DNA of 64,000 nucleotides from Austwickia chelonae NBRC 105200 (GCF_000298175.1 NZ_BAGZ01000008.1:186001-250000); one strand, 5' to 3'; positions 1-10,147 are shown, counted from the stretch's first letter. The notes: a model not told the origin generated them from the sequence alone. Translations and numbers: made by a program.

Positions 1-1452
<1,452 letters not shown>

Positions 1453-1488
1453 CCCACGAGGTCCGATGCTCGACCGTTGTGAACGAAC

Positions 1489-1523
1489 GAGGGGCGGCTG
1501 TCCGGTCAGGACAGCCGCCCCTC
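1489..1523 (+). terminator. Terminator hairpin after groEL2
   Basis: A perfect 15-bp inverted repeat (arms 1489-1503 and 1509-1523, loop GGTCA). No U-tract follows. It sits between groEL2 and the convergent DUF3349 gene and can serve both. Confidence 0.85.
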
Positions 1524-1587
1524 GGCGTTGCGGTGGCAGGGTTTTCCCCGGATGCGGCGATGGGCGACCGGGGGAGTGTCTCCGGCG

Positions 1588-1872
1588 TCAGAGGGGGTCG
1601 ACCGGCCAGCCGCCGCTGCGGAGACGTTGCCCGACTCGGACCATCTCGTCGGGACTGGGCACCTGATCGGTTCGTTTCATGATGCCGGCGCCGACATCGA
1701 TCCGGTCGGCCGGGATGACACCGTTCCGAACCAGCTCGTGCCCGAGATCCTCGACCTCTTCATCGGTGAGTCGGCGACGCAGGAGCGCCATCAACGGGAC
1801 ATAGTCCTGGTCAGGGACGCCGTTGGGATAACCGGCGCGCACCCAGCTGATGAATCGGTCCAGTGCGCTCAC
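1588..1872 (-). CDS. DUF3349 domain protein, copy 1
   Basis: Small cytosolic protein of 94 aa, function unknown. It shares the opening pattern FISWVRAGYPNGVPDQDYVPL and the LLRRRLTDEEVEDL helix with the neighbouring copy at 2061-2489 and with the mycobacterial DUF3349 family (Rv0543c type). The start is GTG at 1872, preceded by a GA/GG-rich stretch. It is the last gene of a minus-strand run that begins at pitA: pitA, small membrane protein, DUF3349, DUF3349. The same gene content is known beside pitA in mycobacteria, so a link to phosphate transport or envelope physiology is plausible but unproven. Confidence 0.85.
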   Translation of the reverse strand: MSALDRFISWVRAGYPNGVPDQDYVPLMALLRRRLTDEEVEDLGHELVRNGVIPADRIDVGAGIMKRTDQVPSPDEMVRVGQRLRSGGWPVDPL

Positions 1873-2060
1873 TGTCCCCTCCCCTCATCGGCCATATCGG
1901 TGACCATGGTGCGGCGTGACTCTGGTGATGGTGTTGTGTGTGCCGGCGGGCAGGCTCCCGGACGGTGTCCGTGGAGCTCTCCCCGACGTCGACCCCCTCC
2001 TGGGAAGAGGCTTACCCGAGATGGCTACGGTACAGGGCTTCTTCTCCGAAAAGTCGGGGC

Positions 2061-2489
2061 TCAGGCAGTACGACGTTCCGGTGTCGGCAGATAAGGCGCT
2101 GTCGGAGTCGGGTCGATCTGTTCGGTCTGCGGCTGTACTGGGGTGGCTGCCTCGTGCTCCTCGGCGACCTGTGGGCCGGGAGCTGCGGTCGTTCGGGGGG
2201 CGGCGTGGCTCTCGGGCCAGCCGGCGGTGGCCAATTTGGCGGTGACTCGACGGATGTCCTCCTCGGTGGCGTGACCCTTGAGGAGGTCTTCGATGGCTTC
2301 ACGGATCTGGGCCGGAGAGATCGGATCGAGACCGCGGTGCCTTTGGAGATGATCGACGACTTCGACGATCTCCTGTTCGGTCAGATGCCGTTGCAGGACA
2401 CCAAGCAGGGCGATGTAGTCCTCACGGGGAACGCCGTGGGGGTAACCGGCACGTAGCCAGTCGAGGATCGCACGAAACGTGAAACTCAT
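2061..2489 (-). CDS. DUF3349 domain protein, copy 2, with disordered tail
   Basis: 142 aa, a paralogue of the gene at 1588-1872. Residues 1-90 align with copy 1 (AILDWLRAGYPHGVPREDY; LQRHLTEQEIVEVV; LATAGWPE). Residues 95-142 form a Pro/Ala/Thr-rich tail that copy 1 lacks. The central region (IREAIEDLLKGHATEEDIRRV) is a helical insert matching the FIRM-type helices of the family. Copies 1 and 2 are 188 bases apart and probably arose by local duplication. No catalytic residues are recognisable. Confidence 0.83.
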   Translation of the reverse strand: MSFTFRAILDWLRAGYPHGVPREDYIALLGVLQRHLTEQEIVEVVDHLQRHRGLDPISPAQIREAIEDLLKGHATEEDIRRVTAKLATAGWPESHAAPRTTAAPGPQVAEEHEAATPVQPQTEQIDPTPTAPYLPTPERRTA

Positions 2490-2644
2490 CGGTGCCCTTC
2501 GCGATGTGACATGTGGCCCTGCCCGGGGTCCTCCGGGATCAAGTGATCAAGGCATCGTATCGAAGGGGGAGGAATCCTCTCCGTGTGATGGATGCACCTG
2601 GCACGGTCCGTCGGGGTGGACGGCTCCCGGGGACGTCCGACCTC

Positions 2645-2935
2645 TTACTTGTGTTTGGGGACGAAGGTCGGGTAGATGTGCTCGAAGCTGACGCTCTGGC
2701 CCAGCCCGGAGGCGACGACGATCGCGATGCCGATCCCGATGGTGAAGAGCACGAGGGAGAAGATCGCGGCAGCCACGACCTTGCCTGCCGGGTTCGGTGC
2801 GATTGCGGTCCCGTCCGGGCCGGTTCCGTGGGCGAGGCTTTTCACGCCCAGGGCGAAGAGCGCGGGCAGGCCGGCGCCGATGATCAGAGAGACGAAGAGC
2901 ACCTTGGACGCGGCGCTGATCAGGAGACCGAACAT
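2645..2935 (-). CDS. Small membrane protein downstream of pitA
   Basis: 96 aa. Two hydrophobic segments are visible: residues about 5-30 (LLISAASKVLFVSLIIGAGL) and about 50-75 (VVAAAIFSLVLFTIGIGIAI), joined by a short polar loop, so a two-span inner-membrane protein is likely. Only 15 bases separate it from the pitA stop, which points to co-transcription. A small membrane protein in the same position is known next to mycobacterial pitA (Rv0544c type). It could be an accessory subunit or modulator of the transporter; that role is inferred from position only. Confidence 0.8.
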   Translation of the reverse strand: MFGLLISAASKVLFVSLIIGAGLPALFALGVKSLAHGTGPDGTAIAPNPAGKVVAAAIFSLVLFTIGIGIAIVVASGLGQSVSFEHIYPTFVPKHK

Positions 2936-2950
2936 GGTGGTGGGCTGTCC

Positions 2951-4261
2951 TTAGACCTGTGAGTCTGATTGACGAGACGATGCCGGGGTGATGTGCAGGT
3001 GTCCCGCGGGGACCATCGACGAGGGGCGCTCCTCCTGGGTGGAGGGCGCGAAGGTTGCGTTCTCCGCGGCTTCGGTGGCGGTGCCATCCCAGTCGTCGTT
3101 GACATTGTTGTGGTCGATGGGCGCCTGGCGGGAACGCAACCACATGTATCCGGAGAGAGCCACCAGGATCGCGAAGACGATGAGCGGGCCGGCGTAACCG
3201 CCGAAGGCATTGCCGATGTACCAGGTGACCGCCCCGACGATTCCTGCGCAGGGGAGCGTGATCAGCCAGGCAGCGACCATGCGACCGGCGACCCCCCAGC
3301 GCACTTCGGCGCCGGGCTTGCCCAGGCCGGTGCCCAGGATGGATCCGGTGGCCACGTGGGTGGTCGAAAGTGCGAAACCCAGGTGGCTGGAGGTGAGGAT
3401 GACCGCAGCCGAAGCAGATTCAGCTGCCATGCCTTGCGGGGAGGAGATCTCCACCAGGCCTTTGCCGAGGGTGCGGATGATCCGCCATCCCCCCAGGTAG
3501 GTGCCCAGAGCGATGGCGACCGCGCAGGTGACCTTGACCCATAGCGGGATGTTGTGGGTGTCGGTCCATGAGCCGTGGGCGATCAGGGCCAGGGTGATCA
3601 CCCCCATCGTCTTCTGGGCGTCGTTGGTGCCGTGGGCCAGGGAGACCAGGGATGCGGTGCCGATCTGTCCCCAACGGAATCCGGTCTCCTTGTAACGTTC
3701 GGCGACTCCTCGGGTGATCCGGAAGATCAGCCAGGTGCCCAGGGCGGCGACCAGACCGGCCACGACCGGGGAGACCAGCGCCGGCATGATGACCTTGCCG
3801 AAGACACCGTCCAGCTTCGTTCCGTCGCCGGACCAGTTGACACCGCCCCAGCCGATCCCGGCGACGGTGGAGCCGATCAGGCCGCCGAAGAGCGCGTGGG
3901 AGGAGCTGGAGGGAAGGCCCAGGAGCCAGGTCAGCAGGTTCCAGACGATGCCGCCGACGAGCCCGCACAGCACGATGAGGAGTAACGCTTCGCCGTGATT
4001 CGCCAGGAATTCGGCCTTGGGTGCGCCGGACTTGTCCTGGATGTTGATCACGGCATTGGTCACGGTCAGGGCAACCTCGACCGACAGGAAAGCACCGATG
4101 AGGTTGAGGATGGCCGAGAGGGCCACCGCCGTCTTCGGCTTGAGGGCACCGGTGGCGATGGAGGTGGCCATCGCGTTGCCGGTGTCATGGAAGCCGTTGG
4201 TGAAATCGAAGGCCAGGGCCGTAATGACTACGAGGGCCACGAGCAGAAGAGCTACGTCCAC
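2951..4261 (-). CDS. pitA: Low-affinity inorganic phosphate transporter PitA
   Basis: Metal-phosphate/proton symporter in the cytoplasmic membrane, 436 aa, full length. The two PiT signature repeats are present: DFTNGFHDTGNAMATS near residue 19 and SLAHGTNDAQKTMG in the second half, each followed by long hydrophobic spans. A conserved LPSSSSHALFGG loop is also seen. The C-terminal 45 residues are polar and unconserved. The start is GTG at 4261. A possible PHO-box-like repeat lies 17 bases upstream of the start. It is the first gene of a four-gene minus-strand run with a small membrane protein and two DUF3349 proteins. Confidence 0.95.
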   Translation of the reverse strand: MDVALLLVALVVITALAFDFTNGFHDTGNAMATSIATGALKPKTAVALSAILNLIGAFLSVEVALTVTNAVINIQDKSGAPKAEFLANHGEALLLIVLCGLVGGIVWNLLTWLLGLPSSSSHALFGGLIGSTVAGIGWGGVNWSGDGTKLDGVFGKVIMPALVSPVVAGLVAALGTWLIFRITRGVAERYKETGFRWGQIGTASLVSLAHGTNDAQKTMGVITLALIAHGSWTDTHNIPLWVKVTCAVAIALGTYLGGWRIIRTLGKGLVEISSPQGMAAESASAAVILTSSHLGFALSTTHVATGSILGTGLGKPGAEVRWGVAGRMVAAWLITLPCAGIVGAVTWYIGNAFGGYAGPLIVFAILVALSGYMWLRSRQAPIDHNNVNDDWDGTATEAAENATFAPSTQEERPSSMVPAGHLHITPASSRQSDSQV

Positions 4262-4277
4262 ACCGCAATTGTGGGGC

Positions 4278-4299
4278 CAGAAGTGACCCTCCGGTGAAC
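4278..4299 (-). promoter_or_regulatory. Possible PHO-box-like repeat upstream of pitA
   Basis: On the minus strand two adjacent 11-base units read GTTCACCGGAG and GGTCACTTCTG, resembling the GTTCACC-N4 direct repeats bound by PhoP-type regulators in actinobacteria. A weaker GTTAAC lies further upstream. The second unit is degenerate, so this is a suggestion only. Confidence 0.3.
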
Positions 4300-4419
4300 C
4301 GGCTTCCGCGCGTTAACCTGGACAGAACGTGTGACCAGGGCGTTTGTCCAAACTGTTCAGCAAAAATTCGTCTTAGACGTTCGCGCAAGACCTGGGTGAA
4401 CGGCATTCACAGAGCCTGT

Positions 4420-4468
4420 TGGATCGTTCTTCCACATCGCGGCAAGGCGGCGGAGGAAGAACGATCCA
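4420..4468 (-). terminator. Terminator hairpin after the WXG100 gene
   Basis: A 14-bp perfect inverted repeat (arms 4420-4433 and 4455-4468) with a 21-base loop that can itself pair. It starts 20 bases beyond the WXG100 stop on the minus strand. Confidence 0.7.
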
Positions 4469-4487
4469 GGAGGAAGGGAAACGCCGA

Positions 4488-4781
4488 TCAACGACCGAAC
4501 AACTGAGTGTTCGACGCCTCGACCTCCGCATATTGGGCGCCCGCTCGAGACAAGGCATTTTCGATACGGTCCAAGGATTCCCGGACCTGTCGTTGGGTCG
4601 CTGTCCAGGAGCTGACCGCCTCCTGGAACTGAGCGGACGCCGAACCCTGCCAGGCGCCCTGCAAGGCCGAGAGCCGGCCGCTCATGCCCACGACATCCGC
4701 CTCCAGCTCGGCGCTGATCCGACGGATGTCCGTCGCCGCGGAAGAGATCTGAGCGGTATCGACGTGGAACTGCGTGCTCAT
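4488..4781 (-). CDS. WXG100 (ESAT-6-like) family protein
   Basis: Small helical-hairpin protein of the type secreted by ESX/type VII systems, 97 aa. The turn motif is LQGAWQGSASAQF near the middle, flanked by two amphipathic helices. A C-terminal YxxxD/E-type export signal is approximated by YAEVEAS. The start ATG at 4781 was chosen because AAAGG lies 8 bases upstream and the family begins just before the first helix; an upstream in-frame start at 4829 would add 16 unconserved residues. No ESX ATPase, EccD or partner WXG gene is in the window, so it is an orphan here. Confidence 0.85.
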   Translation of the reverse strand: MSTQFHVDTAQISSAATDIRRISAELEADVVGMSGRLSALQGAWQGSASAQFQEAVSSWTATQRQVRESLDRIENALSRAGAQYAEVEASNTQLFGR

Positions 4782-4877
4782 GGGAAAGCCTTTCGTCCGG
4801 GCGGCGTTCTCCCGCCGCGACCCCACCACGTTAAGAAGAGCTCCGCATCCCTCCGGCCCGGTCCACAGACGGGTATG

Positions 4878-4923
4878 CGACGGCCCGCGTCGTCCACCGG
4901 GTTGTGGACGACGCGGGCCGTCG
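4878..4923 (-). terminator. Terminator hairpin after the HtrA operon
   Basis: A perfect 20-bp inverted repeat (arms 4878-4897 and 4904-4923, loop CGGGTT), 22 bases beyond the htrA stop. Confidence 0.88.
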
Positions 4924-4945
4924 TGCTGACAGATACTGAGCGGGC

Positions 4946-6457
4946 TCAGTTACGGGTGTCCTCGTCCAAGGTCACCCGGATGTCCTGGCGTTTACCTTCA
5001 CGGACGATGGTCAGGGTCACCTGGTCACCGGCCTTACGTTCCCGGATCTGAGCCTGAAGGCTCAATCGGCCGTCGACGACCTCGCTGTCGACCGCGACCA
5101 CCGCGTCGCCCGCACGTATGGAGGCCTTCTCCGCCGCCGATCCCGCAGACACCTGCTGGATCTTTGCCGCCGCCCGCTGATCGTTGCCGTCCGGGACGAC
5201 TTCGTCGGCCAAGGTGACTCCCAGGAAGGCATGTCGGGCCTTGCCATGGTTGATCAACTGCTCCGCGACGCTCTTCGCCTCGTTCGCCGGGATGGCGAAG
5301 CCGATACCGATATTGCCGGAGGTCTGTGAGAGCGAGGCGATGGAGGAGTTGATCCCCACCAGCTGCCCGGCGCCGTTGACCAGCGCACCACCGGAGTTCC
5401 CCGGGTTGATCGCCGCACTGGTCTGGATGGCGTTCGTCACCACAGGGACGGCATTCGGAGCCCCGGGAGCCGCCTTGTCCCGCGTGGTGACCGGGCGGTT
5501 CAACGCACTCACGATGCCGGTGGTGACCGTTCCGGCCAGCCCCAGCGGGTTACCGACCGCCATCACCGGGTCACCGACCCGCAGCTTGGTGTCGTCCCCG
5601 AGGATGATCGGATGTAGATCCTTGGGTGCGTCATTGATCCGCAGGACCGCCAGGTCGGTTGCCGGGTCGGTGCCCACGATGTCGGCGCTGTAGACCCGCT
5701 TGTCGTCAAGGGCGACCGTGATCTTGGCCGATTCGCCTCCGGCCATCACCACGTGGTTGTTCGTCACCACATGGCCCTTGTTGTCGATGATCACACCGGA
5801 GCCGTCGCCGCTGCGGGACCCCGAGGAGACCTGGATGGAGACCACACTGGAAGTGACGGCCTTGGCCGTCGCCGTCCAGTTCGGATTGTTCGGGTCGGCC
5901 TGTTCGACCTGACGCGCAGGCTCCCCCATGCGGCTGGTCCCTGCGGAGGAGCGGAACAGGGCCCAGGTGCCTCCGGAGGCAAGAACGGCGGCCAAGGTCG
6001 CCGCGACGCCGATCTCCAGCAGACGGCGCGCCTTCTGCTGCGAGGCGCCCGGAGCCGGGGGCGGGGACTGTCCGGGGCCTGCGGGCCACGGCTGACCGGG
6101 AGGGGGCTGTTGGCCGGTCCAGCCGGCAGGAGGCGGATAGGCCTGCCGGTGGCCGTCCCCGGTCGCCCAGGTGGTGTTCTCCGAACCGGCCTCCGCTGCG
6201 GGGACAGCGACATCCTGACCGGCGGGCGGGGGCGGAGGCGCGGAAGCCTCGACCTGCTGGGGCGCTCCGGGCGGGGTCAGGACCTGGCCGGGAACGGTGG
6301 CCTGCGAAGGCGGCACAGCGGCAGGCGGCGCGGCAGGCGGCGCGGCAGGGGCCGGCGTTGCCCCGCCGGTATTCCCGCCCGCCTTCGCCGGATGAGAGGG
6401 GGATGTGTCGGGCTGCGAAGAAGAGCCCCGGCTTTCGAGGTTGTCAGGCTGGCTCAT
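4946..6457 (-). CDS. Membrane-anchored HtrA/DegP-type serine protease with PDZ domain
   Basis: Extracytoplasmic quality-control protease of 503 aa. Residues 1-140 are a Pro/Ala-rich cytoplasmic region. One membrane segment follows (about 145-168). The trypsin-like domain has the triad His235 (TNNHVV), Asp268 (ATDLAVL) and Ser355 (NPGNSGGAL). A PDZ domain spans about residues 400-500. Its start overlaps the stop of the sensor kinase gene by 4 bases (6454-6457), so the two are translationally coupled. The order regulator, kinase, HtrA matches the mycobacterial MprA-MprB-PepD envelope-stress system, which suggests the protease feeds back on the kinase; that is inference from synteny. Confidence 0.93.
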   Translation of the reverse strand: MSQPDNLESRGSSSQPDTSPSHPAKAGGNTGGATPAPAAPPAAPPAAVPPSQATVPGQVLTPPGAPQQVEASAPPPPPAGQDVAVPAAEAGSENTTWATGDGHRQAYPPPAGWTGQQPPPGQPWPAGPGQSPPPAPGASQQKARRLLEIGVAATLAAVLASGGTWALFRSSAGTSRMGEPARQVEQADPNNPNWTATAKAVTSSVVSIQVSSGSRSGDGSGVIIDNKGHVVTNNHVVMAGGESAKITVALDDKRVYSADIVGTDPATDLAVLRINDAPKDLHPIILGDDTKLRVGDPVMAVGNPLGLAGTVTTGIVSALNRPVTTRDKAAPGAPNAVPVVTNAIQTSAAINPGNSGGALVNGAGQLVGINSSIASLSQTSGNIGIGFAIPANEAKSVAEQLINHGKARHAFLGVTLADEVVPDGNDQRAAAKIQQVSAGSAAEKASIRAGDAVVAVDSEVVDGRLSLQAQIRERKAGDQVTLTIVREGKRQDIRVTLDEDTRN

Positions 6458-8250
6458 CGCACTCCTTGGTGGTCGTCGTCGGTACGGACGGCTGTAGGGG
6501 GCGCAGAGGGGGAGGCCGTCCCGGCTACAGAGGGTTTACCGTGGCCGTCAAGGCCTGGGGACGTGGCCGAGGTGGCCACGACAGGAGAGTCTTGGACTCG
6601 TTTGGATCGTGCCCAGCGGAGTTTGGACGCGGAGACTTTAACCTTCGGGGCCGGAGCTTTCTCCGGGCCGGGAGAACCAGTCGACTGAGGCCGACAGTCG
6701 GAGGGCATCTCCACGACAAAGGTAGCGCCCCCGCCGCAGGTGGCACGCACCCCGACACGTCCGCCGTGCGCGTTGACGATGGCCATGACGATGGCCAGTC
6801 CGAGCCCGCTCCCACCCGAAGAACGTCCCCGGGAGGGATCGCCGCGGAAGAAACGTTGGAAGACCCGGTCGATATCGGCCTCGGCGATGCCGGCACCGTG
6901 GTCCCGGACCTCCAACCGGTAGACCCGGCGGGACTCGCTGCCCGGCTGGTCCGTCACATCGCCGCTCACCGTGCCGACGGCGACCTCCACCGGAGAACCG
7001 GAAGGGGTGTGTTGGAGTGCATTGGCCACCAGGTTGGTCACGACCTGGCGGAGCCGGGCCTCGTCCCCGCAGATCATGGTCGGGCCGAGCGGACCCTCAC
7101 CGAGGCCCACCAGGCGGATGGGGCGCTGCGGGTCGCGAGCCTTGGCGTCCTGGACGGCGTCACCGACCAGCACGGTGAGGTCGACCTCGTCGAAGGTCAT
7201 CGGACGACGGTTGTCGAGCCGGGCCAGGGTGAGGAGATCTTCGACCAGGCCGCTCATCCGGGTGGCCTCGTCCTCGATACGACGCATGGCACCGGCGGTC
7301 GCTTCCGGGCTGGATGCGGCCCCCTGGCGGTAGAGCTCGGCGTAACCGCGGACGGTGGCCAGCGGGGTGCGGAGCTCGTGGGAGGCATCGGTGACGAAAC
7401 GTCTCATCCGGTCCTCGGAGGCTTCCCGGACCGCGAAGGAACTCTCGATCTGGGAGAGCATCGTGTTCAGCGATCTCGAGAGACTGGCCACCTCGTCCTG
7501 GGCCGCGTGTTCGGGCACCCGTTGGGTGAGATCGCCGTCGGCGATCGCGGCAGCGGTGTCCTCGATCTGACGCAGTGGACGGAAGGCCCTGTTCACACCG
7601 AGGAATCCCACGTGGACGCAGATCGCCACGACGAGCAGACCGATGGCCAGGGAGACCACGTGCAGGCGGGACATCGTCTCGTCGACCCCGCGCAGGGAGG
7701 TGGCCACGGCGTAGGTGCCGCTGCGGTCGGAGAGCGGACCGGCGACCACTCGCCACTGCGGGTTGTCGGTGCGGGTGTTCCCCGACGAGGGGTCGACCTT
7801 GATCGAGTCGGTGGTGAAGGGCTCGCCGCTTCGGACGCGGGGGTCGTCCAGCGGAAGGCGGGGGATGTCGGGGAGGACGTGTTCGTCCGAGGAAGGCTGC
7901 AGATAAGGGCTGCGTCCCTTGGGGTCCATGTAGATGACGGTGTACGTGGTGGGCAGCCCGGGGGTGAAGACGTGACCGGTCGCCATGATCTGCGGTAGCG
8001 AGTTCGACGCGGCCGAGTTGCTCGCCGAGCGCAGCTCATCGCTGGTGCGGTCCATCAGGTACGAGCGCAGGAGCAGTTGCGTCGCGAGATTCGTCAGGAA
8101 GAGTGCCGTCACCAGGAGCACGACCAGGACCGCGACGAGACGCCACCGTAAGGGCCATGCCTTCAATGCCCGAACGGCGCGGTCCCGGGTCCGGACGACA
8201 CACGTCCTCGGCTTCTCGACAAGCCGAGGGAGTGCTGCAAGCGGGCTCAA
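6454..8250 (-). CDS. Sensor histidine kinase (MprB/PhoR-like)
   Basis: 598-aa two-component kinase. A short basic N-terminus precedes TM1 (about 37-60). An extracytoplasmic sensor loop (about 62-195) and TM2 (about 197-219) follow. Next come HAMP (about 220-272), a dimerisation helix with phospho-acceptor His291 (TDASHELRTPL), and an ATP-binding domain with the N box (NLVANALQH), G1 (DHGAG) and G2 (GSGLGLAI). The last 90 residues are a Pro/Lys/Ser-rich disordered tail, unusual for the family. It overlaps the response regulator gene by 4 bases upstream and htrA by 4 bases downstream. Confidence 0.95.
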   Translation of the reverse strand: MSPLAALPRLVEKPRTCVVRTRDRAVRALKAWPLRWRLVAVLVVLLVTALFLTNLATQLLLRSYLMDRTSDELRSASNSAASNSLPQIMATGHVFTPGLPTTYTVIYMDPKGRSPYLQPSSDEHVLPDIPRLPLDDPRVRSGEPFTTDSIKVDPSSGNTRTDNPQWRVVAGPLSDRSGTYAVATSLRGVDETMSRLHVVSLAIGLLVVAICVHVGFLGVNRAFRPLRQIEDTAAAIADGDLTQRVPEHAAQDEVASLSRSLNTMLSQIESSFAVREASEDRMRRFVTDASHELRTPLATVRGYAELYRQGAASSPEATAGAMRRIEDEATRMSGLVEDLLTLARLDNRRPMTFDEVDLTVLVGDAVQDAKARDPQRPIRLVGLGEGPLGPTMICGDEARLRQVVTNLVANALQHTPSGSPVEVAVGTVSGDVTDQPGSESRRVYRLEVRDHGAGIAEADIDRVFQRFFRGDPSRGRSSGGSGLGLAIVMAIVNAHGGRVGVRATCGGGATFVVEMPSDCRPQSTGSPGPEKAPAPKVKVSASKLRWARSKRVQDSPVVATSATSPGLDGHGKPSVAGTASPSAPPTAVRTDDDHQGVR

Positions 8251-8954
8251 ACCTGTTCCGGGGGCAGTCGCAACACGTACCCGACTCCTCGCCGGGTGTG
8301 GATGAGGTGGGGTTCCTCCACGTCGATCTTGCGGCGCAGGTAGGAGATGTAGGACTCGACGATCCCGGCTTCACCACGGAAGTCGTAGTCCCAGACGTGG
8401 TCCAGGATCTGCGCCTTGGACAGGACCCGGTTGGGATTGAGTAGCAGGTATCGCAGCAGCTTGAACTCGGTCGGGGAGACGTCGATGACCCTCTTGCCGC
8501 GTCGGACCTCGTGCGAGTCCTCGTTCAGCTCCAGGTCGTGGAAGCGCAGTACCTGATCCTCGTCGGCCTCGCCACGGGTGCGGCGTAGGACGGCCCGGAT
8601 CCGGGCGACCACTTCTTCCAGACTGAATGGTTTGGTGACATAGTCGTCGCCGCCGACGGTGAGGCCCTTGACCTTGTCCTCGACCGAGTCCCGGGCGGTG
8701 ACGAAGACGATCGGCATGTGGCGACCGTTTTCGCGTAGCCGTCGGGTCACGTCGAAGCCGTCCATGTCGGGGAGCATGACGTCGAGGACGAGGAGGTCGG
8801 GTTGTTCCCGTTCGGCGATGGTGATGGCGGTGGCGCCGTCACCCGCGGTGAACACCTCGAACCCGGCGAAACGCAGGGATGTGGCCAGGAGCTCACGGAT
8901 ATTGGGCTCATCCTCGACGACGAGAAGTCGGGCTTCAGGAGGTGTGCTGCTCAC
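8247..8954 (-). CDS. OmpR-family response regulator (PhoP/MprA-like)
   Basis: 235-aa DNA-binding regulator. The receiver domain has the acidic pair (VVEDEPN), phospho-acceptor Asp58 (LLVLDVMLP), Thr (FVTARDS) and Lys (YVTKPFSLEEVVARI). The C-terminal winged helix contains SPTEFKLLRYLLLNPNRVLSK and ends with the RRGVGYVLR wing. Receiver wording is closest to mycobacterial PhoP, but the operon (kinase and HtrA protease downstream, each overlapping by 4 bases) resembles mprAB-pepD. It is the first gene of the three-gene operon; the promoter should lie in 8955-9100. Confidence 0.95.
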   Translation of the reverse strand: MSSTPPEARLLVVEDEPNIRELLATSLRFAGFEVFTAGDGATAITIAEREQPDLLVLDVMLPDMDGFDVTRRLRENGRHMPIVFVTARDSVEDKVKGLTVGGDDYVTKPFSLEEVVARIRAVLRRTRGEADEDQVLRFHDLELNEDSHEVRRGKRVIDVSPTEFKLLRYLLLNPNRVLSKAQILDHVWDYDFRGEAGIVESYISYLRRKIDVEEPHLIHTRRGVGYVLRLPPEQV

Positions 8955-9119
8955 AGCAGCCAGTGTGCGGCTGCTTTCTGGATGTTAGCTGTGAGACTGC
9001 CGTATGTCGCGAGTTGTCTTCTGCTGTCGTCTGTTCCAGGAATCCGGCGGGGTGGGCGGGCATGATGGGACAGGGCGTCCCGTCGGGGCGGGCGCCTCCA
9101 GACCTGTGAGTGAGGAGCA

Positions 9120-10052
9120 ATGATGCGCCGACCGCAGCACGAGCCGATGCCCGGGATGCCCGATCGCGTCCGAATCTACGAGGTCGGCCCCCGCGACGGG
9201 CTCCAGAACGAGAAGACCACGGTCGCGACCGACACCAAGGTCGAATTCGTCCGGCGCCTCGTCCGCTCAGGCCTGGACACCGTCGAGGTCACCAGCTTCG
9301 TCCCGGCCACGTGGGTCCCTCAACTGGCCGACGCCGCCGAGCTGATCGGCCTGCTCGGGGCGGATGGTCTCGGCCGGGGACGTCCTGTGCTCGTCCCCAA
9401 TGCGAAAGGACTCGACCGGGCTCTGGAACTCGGGGTATCCGCCGTTGCCGTCTTCGGCAGCGCCACCGAGACCTTCTCCCGGAAGAATCTCAACCGATCC
9501 GTCGCCGAGTCCTTCGAGATGTTCGGGCCGGTCGTCCGTCGGGCCGCGGATGCCGGTGCCTGGGTCCGGGCCTATGTCTCGATGTGTTTCGGCGACCCCT
9601 GGGAGGGGGACGTCCCCCTGGGACAGGTGGTCGAGGTCGCGCTCCGCTTCCTGGAACTCGGGGTGGACGAGCTCTCCCTGGGCGACACCATCGGGGTGGC
9701 GACGCCCGGGCATGTCGTCCGACTCCTCGACGCCCTGTCCGGGGCCGGTGTGGAGTCCGGACGGTTGGCGGTGCACTTCCACGACACCTACGGTCAAGCC
9801 CTCGCGAACTCCCTGGAAGCCGTCCGCTGGGGGGTCCGGACCGTCGACGCCTCGGCAGGGGGCCTGGGCGGATGTCCCTACGCCGGGTCGGCGACCGGGA
9901 ACCTGGCGACCGAGGACCTGGCCTGGGCCCTGGAGGGCATGGGGGTGTACACCGGCGTCGACCTGGAGTCCCTGGTGGCGACCAGCCAATGGATGGCCGG
10001 GCGGCTCGGGCGGGAACCGGCGAGCCGGGTGGTGCGTGCCCTGACGGGCTGA
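9120..10052 (+). CDS. mvaB: Hydroxymethylglutaryl-CoA lyase
   Basis: Splits HMG-CoA into acetoacetate and acetyl-CoA, last step of leucine and ketone-body catabolism; cytosolic TIM barrel of 310 aa. Seen: the N-terminal metal/substrate motif VGPRDGLQNE, SLGDTIGVATPGHV, HFHDTYGQALAN (metal histidines) and GGLGGCPYAGSATGNLATED with the catalytic loop cysteine. Two adjacent ATGs (9120, 9123) follow GAGGAG at 9112-9117; the second has the better spacing. It stands alone on the plus strand, divergent from the two-component operon. No acyl-CoA dehydrogenase or carboxylase genes adjoin it. Confidence 0.94.
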   Translation: MMRRPQHEPMPGMPDRVRIYEVGPRDGLQNEKTTVATDTKVEFVRRLVRSGLDTVEVTSFVPATWVPQLADAAELIGLLGADGLGRGRPVLVPNAKGLDRALELGVSAVAVFGSATETFSRKNLNRSVAESFEMFGPVVRRAADAGAWVRAYVSMCFGDPWEGDVPLGQVVEVALRFLELGVDELSLGDTIGVATPGHVVRLLDALSGAGVESGRLAVHFHDTYGQALANSLEAVRWGVRTVDASAGGLGGCPYAGSATGNLATEDLAWALEGMGVYTGVDLESLVATSQWMAGRLGREPASRVVRALTG

Positions 10053-10099
10053 TCCGAGCGTCGGGACCTTCCCCGTACAGGGTGCTCTCTCGGACGAGT

Positions 10100-10139
10100 G
10101 GTGCGGCCCCGCCCCCACCGTCAGGGACGGGGCCGCACC
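10100..10139. terminator. Bidirectional terminator between mvaB and the chemoreceptor gene
   Basis: A 12-bp perfect stem (arms 10100-10111 and 10128-10139) with further inner CCC/GGG pairing, between convergent genes. Confidence 0.8.
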
Positions 10140-10147
10140 GGTACGAC

